Assembly: GCA_903920005.1 (NCBI GenBank)
Contig: CAIXKI010000098.1
Span: 1-50,265, forward strand
DNA length: 50,265 nt
Origin: an uncultured delta proteobacterium
GTDB lineage: Bacteria > Bdellovibrionota_C > UBA2361 > OMII01
Direction of reading: 5' to 3'
The first letter of the stretch is position 1. Every line of letters begins with the position of its first letter. Below the pieces are notes generated by a model. It was not told the origin of the DNA, did not search any database, and saw nothing but the letters and a program-made list of their open reading frames with translations. The translations under genes were made by a program, and so were the position numbers. Below are positions 1-11,037 of the stretch, piece by piece.

Positions 1-183
1 CCTGTACGGATGTGACGTTTATTCTCGTTTTGGCTCTAAGTTGCCAATAAATTAGGGGTATTAGATCGCTTTTGAGAAGCTCGTTTATGGTGCATACTGG
101 TTCTTTCGGGGAGTATTGGCCCCGCTGAGTGGTTCTCGGCCACCACATTTTTCATCACCTTTTGTATAGATAGCCCGCTTTTT

Positions 184-1407
184 ATGGCTCAACGCAGATA
201 CGCATTCATCGTACCTCGGTATTACGAAGGAATAGCAGGTGGCGCGGAGACGCTTGTGGGGAACCTCGCGCAGCACCTCAAGGCGCGTGGCGATCACGTT
301 GAGGTATGGGCTACGTGCGCAAAAGATAATCGCACGTGGGAAAATGCTTTCCCTCCAGGTGTTTCCCAAGTTGATGGACTTCCTCTCATCCGCTTCAAAG
401 TTGATAATCGCGACCTCGATACGTGGATTCCGATTCAGATCGCGATGCACCAAGGCGATGAGATCTCTCTTGATGATCAGCTCGCGTGGATGAGGGAGAG
501 TGTTAATTCGCAAGACCTCTATCGACATATCGCGCAGCATGCTTCGTCTTTCGATGCGCTCTTCTACGGGCCATATTTATTCGGCACCACGTTGTGGGGC
601 GCGCTTATCGCTCCCGAGCGAAGCATCCTTATTCCGTGCTTGCATGATGAACCGTATGCGTACCAAGAGGTTGTTGCCTCAATGTTTCGGCAGGTGAAGG
701 GGTGTCTCTTTAACGCGCATCCGGAGATGGAGCTGGCCCGCTCCATTTACGGTGACATTCCGGGAGGGGTTGTCGGGATGGGATTTAATCTCCCAAAGCC
801 AGCCGAGGTAGAGAGCCTTGAGCCGTATTTTGAAGAGCCGTTCCCTTATATCCTCTACTTGGGACGAAAAGAGACCGGTAAGAATGTTCATCTTCTCATC
901 GATAGCTTCTGTGAGGCGAAGGAAGATGGACTCATTCCGGATAACGTTAGGCTCGCCATCCTTGGAGGTGGAAGTTTTGATGACCTGCATAGACCCGAGG
1001 CACTGACCCGGGGCGACGTTATCGATCTCCCGCATGTGAGTGAGCGGGACAAACAACGGCTCCTCAAGCATGCGCTTTATCTCTGTCAGCCGTCGACAAA
1101 TGAGTCGTTCTCGATCGTCATCATGGAGTCATGGATGGTAGGAACTCCCGTAGTCGTCCATTCGAACTGCGCGGTCACTCGACACCATGTGGTTGAGTCT
1201 GGAGGGGGGCTTTACTTCAGCTCTTCACAAGATCTAGCCGGCGTGACGATATACTTTCTCTCTGATTCCGCCGCGCGCAGTCGTCACGCGCAGGCAGGGG
1301 CTCGGTATGTCGCGGACGAATACGCGTGGCCAGCCGTTTTGGAACGATTTGATAAAACTCTTGAAAATCTGTGTTCTGACCGTGCGCATGGAACAGTAGT
1401 GTCGTAG
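184..1407 (+). CDS. GT4-family glycosyltransferase
   Basis: A 407-residue protein with the two-Rossmann-fold (GT-B) layout of glycosyltransferase family 4. The N-terminal half opens with a strand followed by a glycine-rich acceptor-side loop (GIAGGAETLV, residues 18-27). The C-terminal half begins at about residue 220 with YILYLGRKETGKN, typical of the nucleotide-sugar domain. The E-x7-E motif that contacts the donor sugar is visible as E307 to E315 (ESFSIVIME). The family transfers sugars from NDP-sugars to lipids, glycans or proteins; the substrate cannot be read here. It has no signal peptide or TM segment, so it should be cytosolic or peripheral. It begins 183 bases into the window, and the preceding bases show no gene. 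No other envelope-polysaccharide gene is adjacent. The family call is firm; the role is unknown. Confidence 0.88.
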   Translation: MAQRRYAFIVPRYYEGIAGGAETLVGNLAQHLKARGDHVEVWATCAKDNRTWENAFPPGVSQVDGLPLIRFKVDNRDLDTWIPIQIAMHQGDEISLDDQLAWMRESVNSQDLYRHIAQHASSFDALFYGPYLFGTTLWGALIAPERSILIPCLHDEPYAYQEVVASMFRQVKGCLFNAHPEMELARSIYGDIPGGVVGMGFNLPKPAEVESLEPYFEEPFPYILYLGRKETGKNVHLLIDSFCEAKEDGLIPDNVRLAILGGGSFDDLHRPEALTRGDVIDLPHVSERDKQRLLKHALYLCQPSTNESFSIVIMESWMVGTPVVVHSNCAVTRHHVVESGGGLYFSSSQDLAGVTIYFLSDSAARSRHAQAGARYVADEYAWPAVLERFDKTLENLCSDRAHGTVVS

Positions 1408-1416
1408 AATATCGAC

Positions 1417-2451
1417 ATGCGTGAGGATGTTCTCCCTGAAAATTTAGACCCCAAGCAGCGGCGTCGTGAGTTACTACTATCTCTAGGTCTAGTCGCTCTG
1501 GTTTTCGCCGCGGGCACCTTGGGATACATGGTGATAGAGGGGTGGAGCGCATTCGACTCGCTTTACATGACCGTCATAACTCTTGCGACGATTGGGTATG
1601 GTGAAACTCATCCGCTCACAGATGGCGGGCGCGCGTTTACGATGCTTCTCATCGTTGTGGGCCTAGGTATAGGAACGGTGGTGTTAGGTTCCGCGTGGCG
1701 GGCAGCTGTTGAGAACCAGTTCTTCAAATTATTCGATAGGAGGCGTAAAGTGCTCGATACAATTCAGTCTCTCCAGGGACACACGATATTCTGTGGATTC
1801 AGTAGGCTTGGTCGAGTATCTGCGGATGAACTGCGCAAGAATGGCGAGACGATAGTGATCGTGGAATTCAATGAGATCCGCGCTCGTGATGCCGAGGGGT
1901 CAGGATTCCTCGTTATTCGGGGAGACGCGACGCTTGATGAAACGCTCACGGCTGCTGGGATCAAAAAAGCTGGACGTTTGATCTCTCTCTTGCCAAGGGA
2001 CTCTGACAATCTCTACGTGATCCTAACCGCTCGCGAAATTAATCCCTCGTTGTATATCGTTAGTCGCGCGGAGGATGAGGTAGGGGAGAAGCGACTTAAG
2101 CGAGCGGGGGTCGATAGACTGATATCCACGTATCGACTCGCTGCCCGGAAACTGGCGGACGGACTTCTGAGGCCCTACATTACAGACTTCTTTGACATTG
2201 CGGGAACTGGAGAAAGTGGATGGAAGATCGAGGAGATCCGGATCCCAAAGACTTCTCCAATATGTGGTAAGACACTGGGAGATCTCGCGCTCCGGCAAAA
2301 AGCAAATGTAAGTGTCGCCGCGATAATAAATCCCGAGGGGCAGCTTCAGCTCAATCCGGCAGGCGATTCTATTTTGTCGGCGGATGCGACCCTGCTCGCT
2401 ATTGGATGGGATTCGGATATTAAAACTTTAGAGAAATTAGTCATTGGATAG
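1417..2451 (+). CDS. Two-TM potassium channel with RCK (TrkA-N/TrkA-C) domains
   Basis: The 344-residue protein has a first TM helix at about residues 22-42, a pore loop with the selectivity filter TIGYGE at about 58-63, and a second TM helix at about 73-93. A Rossmann-type RCK/TrkA-N domain follows (GHTIFCGFSRLGR, about 120-132), then a TrkA-C domain from about residue 270. This is the MthK/Kch-like architecture: a homotetrameric K+ channel in the inner membrane gated by ligand binding to the cytosolic RCK ring. The filter ends in GE rather than the commoner GD. The first glycine of the RCK dinucleotide loop is GxSxxG. The gene begins nine bases after the glycosyltransferase stop, so the two may be cotranscribed. 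The ligand is not predictable. Confidence 0.9.
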   Translation: MREDVLPENLDPKQRRRELLLSLGLVALVFAAGTLGYMVIEGWSAFDSLYMTVITLATIGYGETHPLTDGGRAFTMLLIVVGLGIGTVVLGSAWRAAVENQFFKLFDRRRKVLDTIQSLQGHTIFCGFSRLGRVSADELRKNGETIVIVEFNEIRARDAEGSGFLVIRGDATLDETLTAAGIKKAGRLISLLPRDSDNLYVILTAREINPSLYIVSRAEDEVGEKRLKRAGVDRLISTYRLAARKLADGLLRPYITDFFDIAGTGESGWKIEEIRIPKTSPICGKTLGDLALRQKANVSVAAIINPEGQLQLNPAGDSILSADATLLAIGWDSDIKTLEKLVIG

Positions 2452-2457
2452 TAGGGC

Positions 2458-2486
2458 GAGCGATCGCTCTATCCGTTGCGTTTTTT
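2458..2486 (+). terminator. Possible terminator upstream of the TPP riboswitch
   Basis: A perfect 12-base palindrome, GAGCGATCGCTC (2458-2469), lies just after the channel gene stop. A run of six T follows at 2481-2486, after an 11-base gap. The gap is longer than in a classical intrinsic terminator, so termination is only suggested. It would separate the channel gene from the riboswitch-receptor transcript. Confidence 0.3.
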
Positions 2487-2511
2487 AGTTCTCTGCGATA
2501 GTCAATGCACA

Positions 2512-2601
2512 TAACCCAGGGGAGGTCGTTGTGACCTGAGACGCCTATTCGAGGCGACACCCTTAGAACCTGAGACGGATAATACCGGCGGAGGGAGAGG
2601 A
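2512..2601 (+). promoter_or_regulatory. TPP (thi-box) riboswitch
   Basis: The conserved thi-box elements occur in order. GGGG (2519-2522) pairs with CCCT at 2560-2563 (P2). AGGTC/GACCT (2523-2527/2533-2537) forms P3. CTGAGA is at 2536-2541. An extra variable hairpin CGCCT/AGGCG (2542-2546/2552-2556) corresponds to optional stem P3a. GAACCTGA precedes GGATAATACC (2577-2586), and GGAGGGA ends the core. In known TPP riboswitches these are the pyrimidine- and pyrophosphate-sensing parts. The 3' end of the aptamer is itself the Shine-Dalgarno tract (GGAGGGAGAGG, 2590-2600), four bases before the ATG at 2605. Control is therefore probably at translation: TPP binding would hide the ribosome site and shut off the receptor. 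A P1 stem is not obvious. Confidence 0.93.
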
Positions 2602-2604
2602 ACG

Positions 2605-4737
2605 ATGCATACGACGAATCTCGGGCGCCATTACTTCGCGCGCGCAAGCTCTTTTTTTACTACTACTATATATTTTTGGTGTGTCGTGGCTCCATTGCTT
2701 GGAGTCGCGGAAGCGCAGGATGAGACTACACCTCCGACGGAGCTATTCATCAACGGAGCACCATTTAAGGATTCCGTGCGTGATTCGCCGCAAAGTGTGA
2801 CCGTGGTTGGGGAGCAGCGGTTGGTCGATAAGGGGGAGACCTCTTTCCAGTACGAGATAGAGTCGATACCCAATATGACCTGGTCGGGAGGCTCCTCTCG
2901 ACCACGGTTTCTCCTGATCCGAGGAGTTGGAGAGTTGGAGCAGTATGAGGGCGCTCCAAATCCCTCCGTTGCCACTATTATTGATGATATCGACTTCAGT
3001 GGCCTTGGGATCGTTGTCCCGATGTTTGATATCTCGCAGGTGGAAGTGCTGCGAGGGCCTCAAGGAATTCGGTTTGGTTCTAGTGCCCTTGCGGGAGCGG
3101 TCAATGTTCGTTCCCAGGATCCGACCGAATACACAACTGGACAGCTTCAGGTTATGGCCGGCAACGATGAGTTGGGCGCGGGGGGATTCGCGGTCGGGGG
3201 AAGTGTTCCGGGTTCGGATGGAAAGTTGAAGTTACGCTTCTCGGCGTTCAACCAGCAAAGTAATGGATTTCGGAATAACGCGTATCTGAGTCGAGATGAC
3301 ACGAATCATAGGGATGAGTCGGTCGTGCGACTCAAGATGCGATACGATCCGACAGCAGCGTTCTTTACGGAGTTCGCGGTGTGGGGCGCTGAGTTTAATA
3401 ATGGGTACGACGCCTTCGCGGTCGATAATAGTCGTACGACTCAGTCCGATCATCCGGGCCAAGATGACACCCGTGTCGGAGCCTCGTCCTACAAGATGGG
3501 GTACAAACTTACTGATTCCTTAAAGATTGAGAATATCGGCACTCTCGCTCGAACCAAGATAGCGAACAGCTTCGATGGGGACTGGGGAAATAATCCGTTC
3601 TGGTCTCCTTACGATCCGTATGACTACTTTTCTGATTCCGGCCGCACGCGACGAAGCTATACGGAGGAGCTGCGATTCACCCATCAAGGGCCCTTCTATC
3701 AACACGGGGAATCGTGGCGTTGGGTGACCGGCATCTTTGGGCAACGTCTTACTGAGGATACAACCACCGATCAGTTTTCAAATGGGGAACAATATGACTC
3801 TCTGACGAGTGATTACCGAGCCAATACCGGTGCCGCGTTTGGAGATATTGAGATGCCTCTTGGCGCGGGGACCTCCTTCACGACTGGACTTAGGTTTGAA
3901 CAACGGAACTCCCAGTATGAGGATACACGGGACAATGATCTCTCCCCGACGTATTCAATGCTTGGAGGGAACGTGACGATACAAAAGGATATTACGGAAT
4001 CGGTTCGCTCGTATGCGACTGTCGCTCGTGGGTTTAAGGGCGGCGGTTTCAACGTAGGGCCCGCGGTGCCGGAGGATCGCAAGCAGTATGATCCAGAGTA
4101 TCTTTGGAATTACGAGGTTGGGGTAAAGGGTGATTATCTCTCTAAGCGTGTCACGAGTTCGCTCGCCGTGTTTCACGACCAGCGTCTCGATCAACAGCTT
4201 AAGTTCGCCATACAAAATGATCCCTCGGATCCGCTTTCGTTCACCTACATCACAGAGAGTGCTGCCCGGGGACAAAGCACAGGCCTTGAATTAGAAAATA
4301 CGGCTCGAGTTCTTCCGTGGCTTAATCTCTTCGCCTCAGGTTCTCTTATGCACTCAGAGTTTACGGATGTTCCACAGGAAAGTGCTGCTCTTAATGGCCG
4401 AGCATTCTCGGTTGCTCCAAATTGGATGTATTCCGCCGGATTCAGTGCCGACCTTGGGGGGGGCTTTTTTACTCGGATTGAGGAGACCGGGAAGGATGCG
4501 TTCTTCTTCGATGATAGCAATAATCAAAAGAGTGACCCGTACAACCTCTTTAACGCCTCCCTTGGATATCGCGACGCTCGATGGAAGGTGGTGGCGTGGA
4601 GCCGAAACCTCTTTAACCAGGTCTATGCTGTTAGGGGGTTCTATTTCGGTAACGAGCCGCCGAATTTTGATACTAAGGAGTATATTCAACAGGGGGATCC
4701 CCGGGCTTTCGGGGCTACGGTTACGTATACCTTTTAG
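2605..4737 (+). CDS. TonB-dependent outer-membrane receptor under TPP riboswitch control
   Basis: The 710-residue protein has an N-terminal signal sequence (hydrophobic about residues 14-32, probable cleavage after AEA). A plug domain (about 50-180) contains the typical strings DSPQSVTVVGEQ, VEVLRGPQGIRFG and AGAVNV. A 22-stranded type beta-barrel follows and ends in the C-terminal aromatic residue (VTYTF) required by the BAM machinery. Such receptors import scarce ligands across the outer membrane with energy from TonB-ExbBD. Because a TPP riboswitch overlaps its ribosome-binding site, the likely cargo is thiamine, a thiamine phosphate or a thiamine precursor; this is inference. No inner-membrane thiamine transporter or thi gene is next to it. 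Barrel length is normal for the family and the reading frame is intact. Confidence 0.93.
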   Translation: MHTTNLGRHYFARASSFFTTTIYFWCVVAPLLGVAEAQDETTPPTELFINGAPFKDSVRDSPQSVTVVGEQRLVDKGETSFQYEIESIPNMTWSGGSSRPRFLLIRGVGELEQYEGAPNPSVATIIDDIDFSGLGIVVPMFDISQVEVLRGPQGIRFGSSALAGAVNVRSQDPTEYTTGQLQVMAGNDELGAGGFAVGGSVPGSDGKLKLRFSAFNQQSNGFRNNAYLSRDDTNHRDESVVRLKMRYDPTAAFFTEFAVWGAEFNNGYDAFAVDNSRTTQSDHPGQDDTRVGASSYKMGYKLTDSLKIENIGTLARTKIANSFDGDWGNNPFWSPYDPYDYFSDSGRTRRSYTEELRFTHQGPFYQHGESWRWVTGIFGQRLTEDTTTDQFSNGEQYDSLTSDYRANTGAAFGDIEMPLGAGTSFTTGLRFEQRNSQYEDTRDNDLSPTYSMLGGNVTIQKDITESVRSYATVARGFKGGGFNVGPAVPEDRKQYDPEYLWNYEVGVKGDYLSKRVTSSLAVFHDQRLDQQLKFAIQNDPSDPLSFTYITESAARGQSTGLELENTARVLPWLNLFASGSLMHSEFTDVPQESAALNGRAFSVAPNWMYSAGFSADLGGGFFTRIEETGKDAFFFDDSNNQKSDPYNLFNASLGYRDARWKVVAWSRNLFNQVYAVRGFYFGNEPPNFDTKEYIQQGDPRAFGATVTYTF

Positions 4738-4877
4738 GTACTTGGGGCGTTGCCCGCAGAGTGGTCTTCAAGCTTTGACGAATTCCTTCCAGGCCGCATC
4801 GAATATCAGGCTCCGAGAGGCGTCTCCGTGTTTATTCTCGTTGCGGGATTAATCGTTAGTTTTTTATACTTCATCGT

Positions 4878-5348
4878 ATGTTTACGTACTCTGTCTCTCC
4901 AAAATCACTCTTGATCGCGTTTGTCGCAGTTTTTGTTTCCGGTTGCGCAGGGCTGAACGACCCGTACGACCCCTATTACGGAGGCGGAGGATCGGGAGGA
5001 GGCTATGGCGGAGGATATGGGAATCGTCAACCGCCACCACCACCCAATTACGGTGGATATTACGGTAACGGATACAACAATGGATATGGCTACGGGGATA
5101 GATACGACCGTCGAGAGCGTGAGCGCCTGGAAGAGGAGCGTCGACGGTTAGAGCGTGAACGGGAGCGTCTTGAGCAAGAGAGGCAACGACAGGATGTATA
5201 TCGTCCACCGCCTCCCCCGCCTCGGCCAGCCCCAGATAGATGCCCGCCAGGGTTCTCGCCGAGTGAGAACAAGTGCTCGAACGAAGAGCGACGGCGCGGA
5301 TGTAAGGATATACGCATGCCGAGTGGTTTGGGATGTGTGCATCGATAG
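4878..5348 (+). CDS. Gly/Tyr-rich lipoprotein with a charged helix and Pro-rich linker
   Basis: The 156-residue product has a type II signal peptide ending in the lipobox VSGC (Cys at about residue 23), so it should be acylated and membrane-anchored. The mature part is strongly biased. A Gly/Tyr/Asn-rich low-complexity stretch covers about residues 34-72. Next comes an almost purely Arg/Glu helix (about 73-105, repeats of the form RRxLExER), then a poly-Pro segment. A short Cys-containing C-terminus follows, with four cysteines after the lipid Cys. No family is recognised. The arrangement suggests an extended periplasmic or outer-membrane tether; this is inference. It lies between the receptor gene and ligA without an obvious shared operon signal. 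Confidence 0.75.
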   Translation: MFTYSVSPKSLLIAFVAVFVSGCAGLNDPYDPYYGGGGSGGGYGGGYGNRQPPPPPNYGGYYGNGYNNGYGYGDRYDRRERERLEEERRRLERERERLEQERQRQDVYRPPPPPPRPAPDRCPPGFSPSENKCSNEERRRGCKDIRMPSGLGCVHR

Positions 5349-5395
5349 CGTGCGCAAGCGGCTTACTAGAGAGGGAACCGCGTTGTCGCGGATAG

Positions 5396-7444
<2,049 letters not shown>

Positions 7445-7502
7445 AAAAATTACCACCGAAGGTGATGTGATCGCATAGCACGATGCCCCTCCATCCTCCC
7501 TC

Positions 7503-10370
7503 TTAAAATCTCGGGCACTCGTGATAGACCTCGGGGAGTCTTCTTATTACCCTTATAAATTGTCGTTGGTCTTTTTTGAATCTCTGTTTCAGCTGACGAA
7601 GCGGACCTGGAACGCGCCCGGTCACGTATTTGCTAAAGAGTGATTGAAGTCGTGGTCTAGGGAATGGTTTTACCTCGCATTGAGGTGGTGGGGATTCGCA
7701 ATAGAATACCGGAGGCCCAATTCGTTGGAGGCGATTGAATAGCGATTTGGTGACTCGCGCGCTGCGAATAGAGAATAAGTTTCGCCACCGTTGTACATCG
7801 TCTCGAGTCTCTCTATCCATGCGGGAATGAGCCAGAATTTGAATAAGTTCTTCTTCGTAGCGGCCGACACTATCGCGAGCAAACTCACGAATTTGTCTGA
7901 AAGACCGAGACGTAATCTTCCAACACTCTCCTGCTACTCCCGAGTCTGTGCACACTGGAAGCGGGAATATGAGAGGCACTTGATAGCCCAAAAGATTCCA
8001 TGTGCCAGAGTATGATGACCCATCGTAGAAATGTTCAAGTGGTGTAAAGAACGAGTTGGCGCCCGGCGCGAACAGAGTCTGAGGAATTGCTTCCCCTCCA
8101 GAATTAAACCAATTCATTCCGCTCTCAGGAATCTCAAGCGTTGATGCCGAGAAATTAACGTATCGTAAGAATACGGTTCTTTGATTTCCAACAAGCACCT
8201 CGCACTGGGACCCTCTGGCCGTGCTGGGTGATACAAGAACGACTGCCGAGATATCGATAGGATTTTGATTCTCCAGGTTAAGGCCTGTGTCTTCAATCGG
8301 ATCAAATATTACTGCTGGTTGCCCAGATTCGATGCGCACTCGGGACGCGCTTACGAACACTTTAGCGACTCTGCCGTCTTGGTCCGTGACCTCTGGCGTG
8401 CCGTTGAGCACGATCGGAACGGATGGAAGAGGAGTATCTTCTCGTTGAAGTTGTAGGATGAGCAGAGACATTTGCGTTGTCGGAGTTGAGGTAGGCGTGG
8501 TCGTTGGTGTTACGGAAGGCGTATAGGTTGGTGTCGTCGTTGGCGTAACTGTTGGTGTATTGGTGGGAGTGTTGGTGGGCGTAATCGTAGGCGTCTTACT
8601 TGGCGTGTAGGTGGGCGTTTGTGAAGGTGTCTCCGTAGGAGTTATAGTTGGTGTCTCCGTTGGGGTTTCGGTAGGAGTATCGGTCGGTGTGTTTGTTGGG
8701 GTATTTGTCGATGTTTGAGTAGGAGTGTTAGTGGGTGTTGTCGTGGGAGTTATTGTTGGGGTGTCAGTGGGTGTGCGCGTCGGCGTATTCGTTGGAGTCC
8801 TGGTGGGAGTATCAGTTGGCGTGTGCGTTGGTGTGTTTGTCGGGGTATCTGTCGGGGTATCGGTCGGTGTGTGAGTTGGCGTGTCCGTTGGCGTATCGGT
8901 TGGTGTATTCGTTGGAGTGACTGTAGGCGTGTCTGTTGGGGTGTTTGTTGGCGTATTGGTTGGTGTTTCTGTAGGAGTATCCGTTGGAGTTTGAGTCGGT
9001 GTACCCGTTGGAGTATCGGTTGAGGTCTCGGTTGGTGTGTTGGTTGGAGTAATAGTCGGTGTGTCTGTTGGGGTATTCGTTGATGTATCTGTTGGGGTGA
9101 TGGTGGGAGTATCGGTAGGAGTGTTTGTCGGAGTGATAGAGGGTGTTTCGGTGGGAGTATTAGTCGGAGTACCCGTTGGGGTGTGAGTTGGGGTATTTGA
9201 TGGCGTATGGGTTGGAGTGTCTGTTGGCGTGTGAGTCGGGGTCATTGTTGGGGTGTTAGTTGGCGATTCTGTCGCGGTGTTGGTCGGTGTGTTTGTTGAG
9301 GTGTTGGTTGGAGTTTCTGTTGGAGTATTCGTTGGTGTGACTGTCGGAGTGTCGGTCGGAGTTATAGTTGGTGTTTCTGTTGGAGTATTCGTAGGCGTCT
9401 CTGTCGGAGTGTCGGTTGGAGTTTGAGTTGGCGTTTCGGTTGGAGTTTCGGTCGGAGTATTGGTAGGGGTTTCTGTTGGTGTTTCGGTCGGAGTATTGGT
9501 TGGAGTTTCGGTAGGTGTCTCGGTCGGAGTTTGAGTTGGTGTCTCGGTTGGAGTTTCGGTAGGTGTTTCGCTCGGAGTATCGGTCGGCGTTTCAGTTGGT
9601 GTCTCGGTCGGAGTATCGGTTGGAGTTTCGGTAGGTGTCTCGGTAGGAGTTTCAGTTGGTGTCTCTGTCGGAGTCTGCGTAGGGTTTAATTGCCCCGTAA
9701 CGCCGATCTCTGCACCGAGGGAAGAACCAGGGCTATGTGCTCCTAAGACTTTCGCGAACGCTAAGGAGTTATGTGAAGAAGCCGGCGATAGGGTGTCGGG
9801 GGGGATTGTGTGATACCGGTGAGATGTAAGTGTTGCACGAGAGTTGCTCGCGTAGCTAATGAGCAGAACACTGATAGCAATTGGGGTGTTTCGATTTAAG
9901 TTACGGAAGGGGACCGTGAGGAGGAACCGAGTAGTTAGAGAGAAGTGATTGAAAATAGGTTGGAGAGATTCCGCATCTCTATGGTTTTCGAGCGCAACAA
10001 AAGTTCTTTCAAGAGTAGATAGATACCGTGCAAATGGTTTATTCGAGTGTCCCTCTGAAATCCCCCACGAATATGAAAAAACATTTGGAGGCGATTGTGC
10101 TTTTGCGATAATCTTGGGGGGGCGTGGTAGTTGTGAAGAGGTAAATGCTCCGATGATAGTCACGATAACCAAGATGATTATCGGGCAGACATACCGAAAG
10201 TTATCTCCGCCGATGGCGAGCACCTTTGCGAAGTACCTCGCTGCCGCGTTCGAGACTCGGGGAAGAAACTGTTTTGTAAACGGCGCGCTAGAGCCGTCTA
10301 CAGGAGATCCCCTGGTTCTATTTTTTGAGCAGACCTGGATCAGGCTAATTGCCCGTACGTGTAGACCCAT
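7503..10370 (-). CDS. Giant PTxT-repeat surface-type protein
   Basis: An open frame of 955 codons. A hydrophobic segment at about residues 60-80 ([14 protein letters not shown]) could be a signal anchor. A second, weaker one lies at about 165-185. Residues about 227-630 are roughly 100 tandem tetrapeptides of form P-T-x-T. The next domain (about 635-740; [13 protein letters not shown]) resembles beta-sandwich modules of the carboxypeptidase-regulatory or CNA-B kind. A Cys-containing, basic C-terminal domain of about 210 residues follows, with no recognised family. Such Thr/Pro-rich stalks are often extended and O-glycosylated, so a cell-surface or secreted role is likely; this is inference. 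The first ATG (10370) has no convincing ribosome site, and the GTG before LAIGGDNF is an alternative. The repeat and C-terminal parts are the best supported. Confidence 0.7.
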   Translation of the reverse strand: MGLHVRAISLIQVCSKNRTRGSPVDGSSAPFTKQFLPRVSNAAARYFAKVLAIGGDNFRYVCPIIILVIVTIIGAFTSSQLPRPPKIIAKAQSPPNVFSYSWGISEGHSNKPFARYLSTLERTFVALENHRDAESLQPIFNHFSLTTRFLLTVPFRNLNRNTPIAISVLLISYASNSRATLTSHRYHTIPPDTLSPASSHNSLAFAKVLGAHSPGSSLGAEIGVTGQLNPTQTPTETPTETPTETPTETPTDTPTETPTETPTDTPSETPTETPTETPTQTPTETPTETPTNTPTETPTETPTNTPTETPTETPTQTPTDTPTETPTNTPTETPTITPTDTPTVTPTNTPTETPTNTSTNTPTNTATESPTNTPTMTPTHTPTDTPTHTPSNTPTHTPTGTPTNTPTETPSITPTNTPTDTPTITPTDTSTNTPTDTPTITPTNTPTETSTDTPTGTPTQTPTDTPTETPTNTPTNTPTDTPTVTPTNTPTDTPTDTPTHTPTDTPTDTPTNTPTHTPTDTPTRTPTNTPTRTPTDTPTITPTTTPTNTPTQTSTNTPTNTPTDTPTETPTETPTITPTETPSQTPTYTPSKTPTITPTNTPTNTPTVTPTTTPTYTPSVTPTTTPTSTPTTQMSLLILQLQREDTPLPSVPIVLNGTPEVTDQDGRVAKVFVSASRVRIESGQPAVIFDPIEDTGLNLENQNPIDISAVVLVSPSTARGSQCEVLVGNQRTVFLRYVNFSASTLEIPESGMNWFNSGGEAIPQTLFAPGANSFFTPLEHFYDGSSYSGTWNLLGYQVPLIFPLPVCTDSGVAGECWKITSRSFRQIREFARDSVGRYEEELIQILAHSRMDRETRDDVQRWRNLFSIRSARVTKSLFNRLQRIGPPVFYCESPPPQCEVKPFPRPRLQSLFSKYVTGRVPGPLRQLKQRFKKDQRQFIRVIRRLPEVYHECPRF
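8482..9690 (-). repeat. Tandem 12-base repeat array coding P-T-x-T
   Basis: About 1.2 kb of imperfect 12-base units, reading on the minus strand as ACN-CCN-ACN plus a variable codon, give about 100 units. The variable residue is mostly Glu at the protein's N-terminal end of the array, where units are most alike. Towards the C-terminal end it becomes a mix of Asn, Asp, His, Ile, Val, Ser, Arg and others. Third codon positions are varied while Pro and Thr are kept, so selection at the protein level is evident. The frame is never broken across the array. Confidence 0.95.
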
Positions 10371-11037
10371 CGGCGGAATAATCGGATAATTGCCCTACAT
10401 TCTTTAGAAACTGCGGCCCATATCTCCGAGAATGACCTTGGGAGCGAATGATTTTGACAAGATGGATCGCAACTGGGTAGAAGCAGTGTGCACACGCGAG
10501 GAGCTCGTATGCGAGAAACTATGAGCAATCCATTTTTACCCTAACGAGAACTCGTATCGTATCCAAGCTTCGGAGCCGGCAGGGTGGTGAGCAAATATGT
10601 AATTCCGGTCGAGCATTTCGATCGCTCTACTTGCTCCTTGGCCAAGGCTTGCGAGGATGGAGCAATCTAGTTTGAAACACTGAAAAGATTTTCCAGGTAT
10701 CGCCGAAGTCAGTCGAGTCGTGGATATATCCGCGGGTTTTTTCGTAACCTCCAGCTCGTTTCGCCTAGACTCTGAAAAAGTTCTCAACGTAAACTGGATT
10801 TACCGAACTGCGAGACCCTTTTGTCCGGAGATATCGCGCCATGTAGCAGCGGAGTCGGCGGAGTGGTTACCCCCGCCGATTCGACAGATCGGTACGCGTG
10901 TGGATCCAAGCCGCTCTTTTTGCTCGAAAAAAAGCACTACCCCCGGGCATGAGGTTGCTTTTGCCAACATGGGTGCCTGTAGTCTATAGTTCTCGCGGGT
11001 TTATCCCCTGTTTGTTTCACGAAGTAGAGAGATTCAC
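10371..11037 (+). other. 667-base stretch without a supported gene
   Basis: Several short open frames occur on both strands, but none has a plausible ribosome site combined with protein-like composition. No tRNA cloverleaf, SRP RNA tip or riboswitch core was recognised. The stretch separates the divergently oriented repeat-protein gene (minus) and gltX (plus), so it should contain promoters for both. Base composition resembles the neighbourhood. A purine-rich site (AGAGAG, about 11026-11031) just before the gltX ATG is the only element that can be named. Confidence 0.5.

Noticed and set aside
2458-2469. GCGATCGC as a HIP1-type repeat
   Set aside because: It is a single isolated occurrence noticed, not an abundant repeat as in cyanobacteria.
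9949-10389. 146-codon plus-strand open frame opposite the repeat-protein gene start
   Set aside because: No ribosome site and no recognisable composition. It cannot be fully excluded because the start of the repeat protein is itself uncertain.
10850-10920. tRNA-like string GCGGAGTGGTTACCCCCGCC and following ATTCGA
   Set aside because: It recalls D-arm and T-loop pieces, but no acceptor or anticodon stem can be drawn.
10536-10989. Short open frames on both strands in the gap before gltX
   Set aside because: No start signals and no protein-like pattern.
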